Part shown: piece after piece, positions 61,453 to 64,000 of the stretch
Position numbering within the stretch: the stretch's first letter is position 1
How the letters are laid out: every line of letters begins with the position of its first letter
NCBI GenBank assembly: GCA_026003175.1
Contig: BPGT01000001.1
Span: 434,001-498,000 of the forward strand
Source of the DNA: Armatimonadota bacterium
GTDB lineage: Bacteria; Armatimonadota; HRBIN16
Length of the DNA: 64,000 nucleotides
Direction of reading: 5' to 3'
Position numbers and translations under genes: made by a program
The notes under the pieces: generated by a model
What the model was told of the DNA's origin: nothing
What the model saw: only the letters and a program-made list of their open reading frames with translations
The model's database searches: none

Positions 61453-62769
61453 CTATCCTTCCTCCCGCCGCGGTGCGAGCAGGGTGAGCACCACCGCCAG
61501 CACCAGAAAACTTATCTCTACCACTCCTCCCGAACCCCACCGCACGAACCAGTTGCCCTCGCCAGGCGTGAACAACACAGGGGGCAGAAACTTCACCCAC
61601 GTCAGCCCCGTTTGCATCCACACTGTCCACAGCCACCAGGTGCGTGTGGGCGCGTTGCGCCGAAACCAGAGCGCGGCGAGATAGGCGGTGATAAACAGCA
61701 GCACCACCAGACCTGCAAAGCCCCAGCCGCCAGCGAAAAGCGCTTTCTCGTCGGTCAGGTAGCGCACGGTATCGGTCGCAGAAACCAGCGTGACCGCCAC
61801 ACCCGTGCCAAACGGCGCCCATCCCGTGCCCGCAAGGCTTCCCAGCAGACCAAACAGCATCCACAGGAAAGGCAGGTTCGCCCACGATTGCGCCCAGCTC
61901 ACGTCCTGCTCCACCGCCAGTGTAGGTATCAGCCAGAGCAGGATGGTGAGGTCGTCCCAGCGGCGGTGCCAGGTGGCAGGTTGAGGCGGTAGATTGGCTG
62001 ACAACCCGCTCATCTTCCAGCCGATGCCCAGTCCCGCGCCCGCGATGAAGCCGAAGGTCATCTCCATCACCTTCCACCAGTCCATCCATCGCTGCACCGC
62101 CTCGCCAAAAGGTTTCTGGTGCATACCCCATGCCTGCAGTACCTCTCCGAAGCTGAAGCCGATAGCCCCTGCCACGATTCCCCCTAGCGCCATCGCTACT
62201 GCCTGCCGGTGCTTGCGGAACGCGCCAGTGTACACCATCAAACCGATGAGCGCAGACCACAACCCACCCCACCACTCCACGCGCGGTTTCGCGGAGTTGG
62301 GGTCGGAGAAATAGATGAGCGGAAGTTGTTCCGGCGGGTTGTGTGGGCGATTCAGCAGCTGCACCCCAATAGCCCACAGCGCCAGCATACCCAGCAGCAT
62401 CAGCGCGAGTTCTTGAGGACGGTAGCGGTCGCTGGCGGCGATTGCCAGAAAGGCGCCGACGATACCAATCCACACCCCACCTTTGATAGCCAGTCCCAGC
62501 AACCCCCACCAGTAGGTCGGCGAGGGGTACTGGTTCTGCACCAGTCCAATGGTCTGCCCGTAGGTCATCATCCCGCCCAACGAGCAGGCGAAGGCAGCGA
62601 CCGCCGCCAGGCGCACCGCCTCTTTGCCGCGCCAGCCCGCCAGCATCGCCAGCGCCAGTCCCACCATCGCGCCGGGCACCATCGCGCCCGTCTCGCCTCC
62701 GAACTGCCCGCGAATGCCCCACCCCAGACACATCGCCAGGGCGGGCAGCAGAACAAACAGAACGTTCAT
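61453..62769 (-). CDS. Multi-spanning membrane protein of unknown function
   Basis: 438 residues with about ten to twelve membrane segments. The N-terminal LAMCLGWGIRGQFGGETGAM is a distinctive Gly-rich motif that I associate with uncharacterised membrane proteins of Planctomycetes, Verrucomicrobia and Armatimonadota. The ATG at 62769 is preceded by AGGAGGG. A second long frame on the same strand (61409-62731) has a Gly/Arg-rich composition and is not coding. No transport family is recognised. Confidence 0.75.
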   Translation of the reverse strand: MNVLFVLLPALAMCLGWGIRGQFGGETGAMVPGAMVGLALAMLAGWRGKEAVRLAAVAAFACSLGGMMTYGQTIGLVQNQYPSPTYWWGLLGLAIKGGVWIGIVGAFLAIAASDRYRPQELALMLLGMLALWAIGVQLLNRPHNPPEQLPLIYFSDPNSAKPRVEWWGGLWSALIGLMVYTGAFRKHRQAVAMALGGIVAGAIGFSFGEVLQAWGMHQKPFGEAVQRWMDWWKVMEMTFGFIAGAGLGIGWKMSGLSANLPPQPATWHRRWDDLTILLWLIPTLAVEQDVSWAQSWANLPFLWMLFGLLGSLAGTGWAPFGTGVAVTLVSATDTVRYLTDEKALFAGGWGFAGLVVLLFITAYLAALWFRRNAPTRTWWLWTVWMQTGLTWVKFLPPVLFTPGEGNWFVRWGSGGVVEISFLVLAVVLTLLAPRREEG

Positions 62770-62928
62770 GCCAGCCCTCCTGCGTGATTACTCTCGTTCC
62801 TTTTCGCGATTGGGAAAACAGCTCCTGTCACGATACGAAAATCCCCTCTTTTTGTCTGCAAACCGCTTGCATTCTGCATAGAGGTTGTGCTATGATGGGG
62901 CGAAAGAGTATTTGTCAGGACGTTCGCC

Positions 62929-64000
62929 ATGTTGCACACAGTGCTCTTCCATCGCAGGGTAGAAAAGAAGCTGAGGCAGAAGTCGCTACCTCGCGCTCAG
63001 GTCGCCAAGTGTGTGAGCCTGCTCGCCCAGGGGCGGACTGAGGGAATCGGCTTGCGCATGAAACGCCTGAAAGGCATTGACCTCCCCGTGTTCGAGGCGC
63101 GCGTGAACGACGATGTGCGCCTGATATTTACGAAGCAACCGGCGTACACTTACTCCAAAGATAGCACGAAGGATAGAGACCATTTGACCCACCAGATGGT
63201 GGTCTGGGATGTAGACCACCATGACGACGCCCTGGACGCCGCTAGGCGTATCTCGTATGACTCGCTCCGGCAGGCGGAATATCTGAACCTGGCAGCCCTC
63301 TTGCACACGGACGGCGTGCTGGAGGAGATGGAGATTAGCAAGCTGCCCGAGTATCCCACTGTGCCTATCTCGGTGGTGCAATCCGCCGTGAAGACGGCGA
63401 AGAACGTCCTTCCCCAGTATGTGCGCCTGCATTACCGCGGCGAAGAGTGGTGGATGGAGCAGGCAATCAACGCCGAGCGGGAAAGCCTGTACGACGCTCA
63501 GGAGTTTGTGGAGATTGACCTCGACCGCATTGAAGAGGAGATAGAGCGCATCGCCCAGACCGATGAAGACTTCCTGCTGCGCCTGTTGCCGGAGCAGATG
63601 CAGTTTGTGCGCAGGACGGGTCCCCTGTTGCTGAGCGGCACGGTAGGAAGCGGTAAAACGACCATCATGCTGTACCATCTGTACCGCCAGGCGCGCGCCA
63701 ACCCGGCGGGCAGGTACCTTGTGGTCACTTACTCCCCCACGCTCACCGCCCTGTGCCAGATGCTGTTTGAACACCTGCCGCGTGGACGCGAACTGCTACA
63801 ACAGGTGGACATCCTCAGCTACGAAGACCTCCTGCGTCGCCTGGCTCCTGACAGGCAGATGTTGAGCTACGCAGAGAGGCGTCAGCGGTTTCACGAGGCA
63901 TATCAGCGCCTGAAGGAAGCATGGAAGCTGGCTAACTTCCAGGAACCACTGAGGTCGCTCAGAAAAAAGCACAAGCAGCTCCCCTGGGACGAGGAGACGC
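62929..64000 (+). CDS. RelE-like domain fused to UvrD-type superfamily 1 helicase (5' part)
   Basis: The frame stays open to the right edge (357 codons). Residues 1-100 look like a RelE/ParE fold: LFHRRVEKKLRQKSLPRAQV, GLRMKRLKGIDLPVFEARVN, VRLIFTKQ and VVWDVDHHDDALDAARRI. Then about 110 linker residues precede LLPEQMQFVRRTGPLLLSGT and the Walker A motif GTVGSGKTTIM, with RYLVVTYSPTLTALCQMLF, an early part of an UvrD/Rep-type helicase. A similar domain order is seen in helicases of other bacteria. There is no clear ribosome-binding site; the ATG at 62929 is the first in frame. Confidence 0.75.
   Translation, partial: MLHTVLFHRRVEKKLRQKSLPRAQVAKCVSLLAQGRTEGIGLRMKRLKGIDLPVFEARVNDDVRLIFTKQPAYTYSKDSTKDRDHLTHQMVVWDVDHHDDALDAARRISYDSLRQAEYLNLAALLHTDGVLEEMEISKLPEYPTVPISVVQSAVKTAKNVLPQYVRLHYRGEEWWMEQAINAERESLYDAQEFVEIDLDRIEEEIERIAQTDEDFLLRLLPEQMQFVRRTGPLLLSGTVGSGKTTIMLYHLYRQARANPAGRYLVVTYSPTLTALCQMLFEHLPRGRELLQQVDILSYEDLLRRLAPDRQMLSYAERRQRFHEAYQRLKEAWKLANFQEPLRSLRKKHKQLPWDEET

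Noticed and set aside
61409-62731. 440-codon minus-strand frame overlapping the membrane-protein gene
   Set aside because: Gly/Arg-rich, without hydrophobic pattern; the other frame at 61453-62769 has regular membrane helices and a good ribosome-binding site.
62986-63774. 262-codon minus-strand frame at the right edge
   Set aside because: Antisense to the helicase fusion, which shows Walker A and RelE-like patterns on the plus strand.

Overview
The window is a moderately GC-rich bacterial chromosome segment. It suggests an Armatimonadota-like, probably thermophilic, polysaccharide-degrading bacterium. This is inferred from gene content only: an H-x9-DG-type pseudopilin at the left edge, a GH106 rhamnosidase beside ThuA and Gfo/Idh/MocA proteins, several carbohydrate ABC transporter genes, and abundant short GC-rich palindromic repeats. 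No rRNA or tRNA gene and no CRISPR array was recognised.

Layout. Positions 1-8.7 kb hold a pseudopilin end, small membrane proteins and a sugar-acid catabolic set (enolase-superfamily dehydratase, SDR epimerase, class II aldolase, sorbose-1-phosphate-reductase-like dehydrogenase). A DprA-like gene and a PmeII-type restriction-modification pair sit inside this set. Positions 8.7-15.5 kb form a long minus-strand run: rpiB, glyA, dCMP deaminase, wecA-like, wecB, AI-2E-type permease, uppP, then a PemK/MazF toxin preceded by a previously uncalled 26-residue antitoxin. Positions 15.5-32.8 kb carry a MITE-like repeat, folB with a coiled-coil partner, the GH106/ThuA/Gfo-Idh group, ackA, gpsA, apgM, an alpha-solenoid protein, a CsgG-type protein, a MEMO1-like protein, a CNNM/CorC-type protein and a phosphotriesterase-family hydrolase.

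Positions 32.8-41.7 kb form a polymorphic-toxin island. A frameshifted main RHS gene is followed by several displaced RHS 'tips'. Each tip starts with a duplicated piece of the RHS core, followed by a different toxin-like C-terminus, and each of the first three is followed by its own immunity candidate. Base composition is visibly more AT-rich in the tips.

Positions 41.9-46.5 kb encode the oddest system. One polypeptide joins a substrate-binding protein to a MalF-type permease and carries three four-cysteine zinc-ribbon-like modules inside the binding domain. Its partner is a MalG-type permease with about 350 extra residues between its first two membrane helices, built from repeats of a YGT..A.N...GTSW..WEEV type. 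A 93-bp in-frame tandem repeat lies immediately upstream.

Positions 47.2-64 kb carry a ChbG-type deacetylase, PPi-dependent phosphofructokinase, long HPF, two tandem haem-binding small secreted proteins, PEP carboxylase, a TIM-barrel hydrolase with an RbsC/RbsB pair lacking its ATPase, an M48 peptidase, a PhyH dioxygenase behind a textbook sigma-70 promoter, a multi-spanning membrane protein, and the start of a RelE-like/UvrD-type helicase fusion that runs off the window. PPi-PFK, archaeal-type phosphoglycerate mutase, PEP carboxylase and acetate kinase together sketch a central metabolism with PPi-linked glycolysis.
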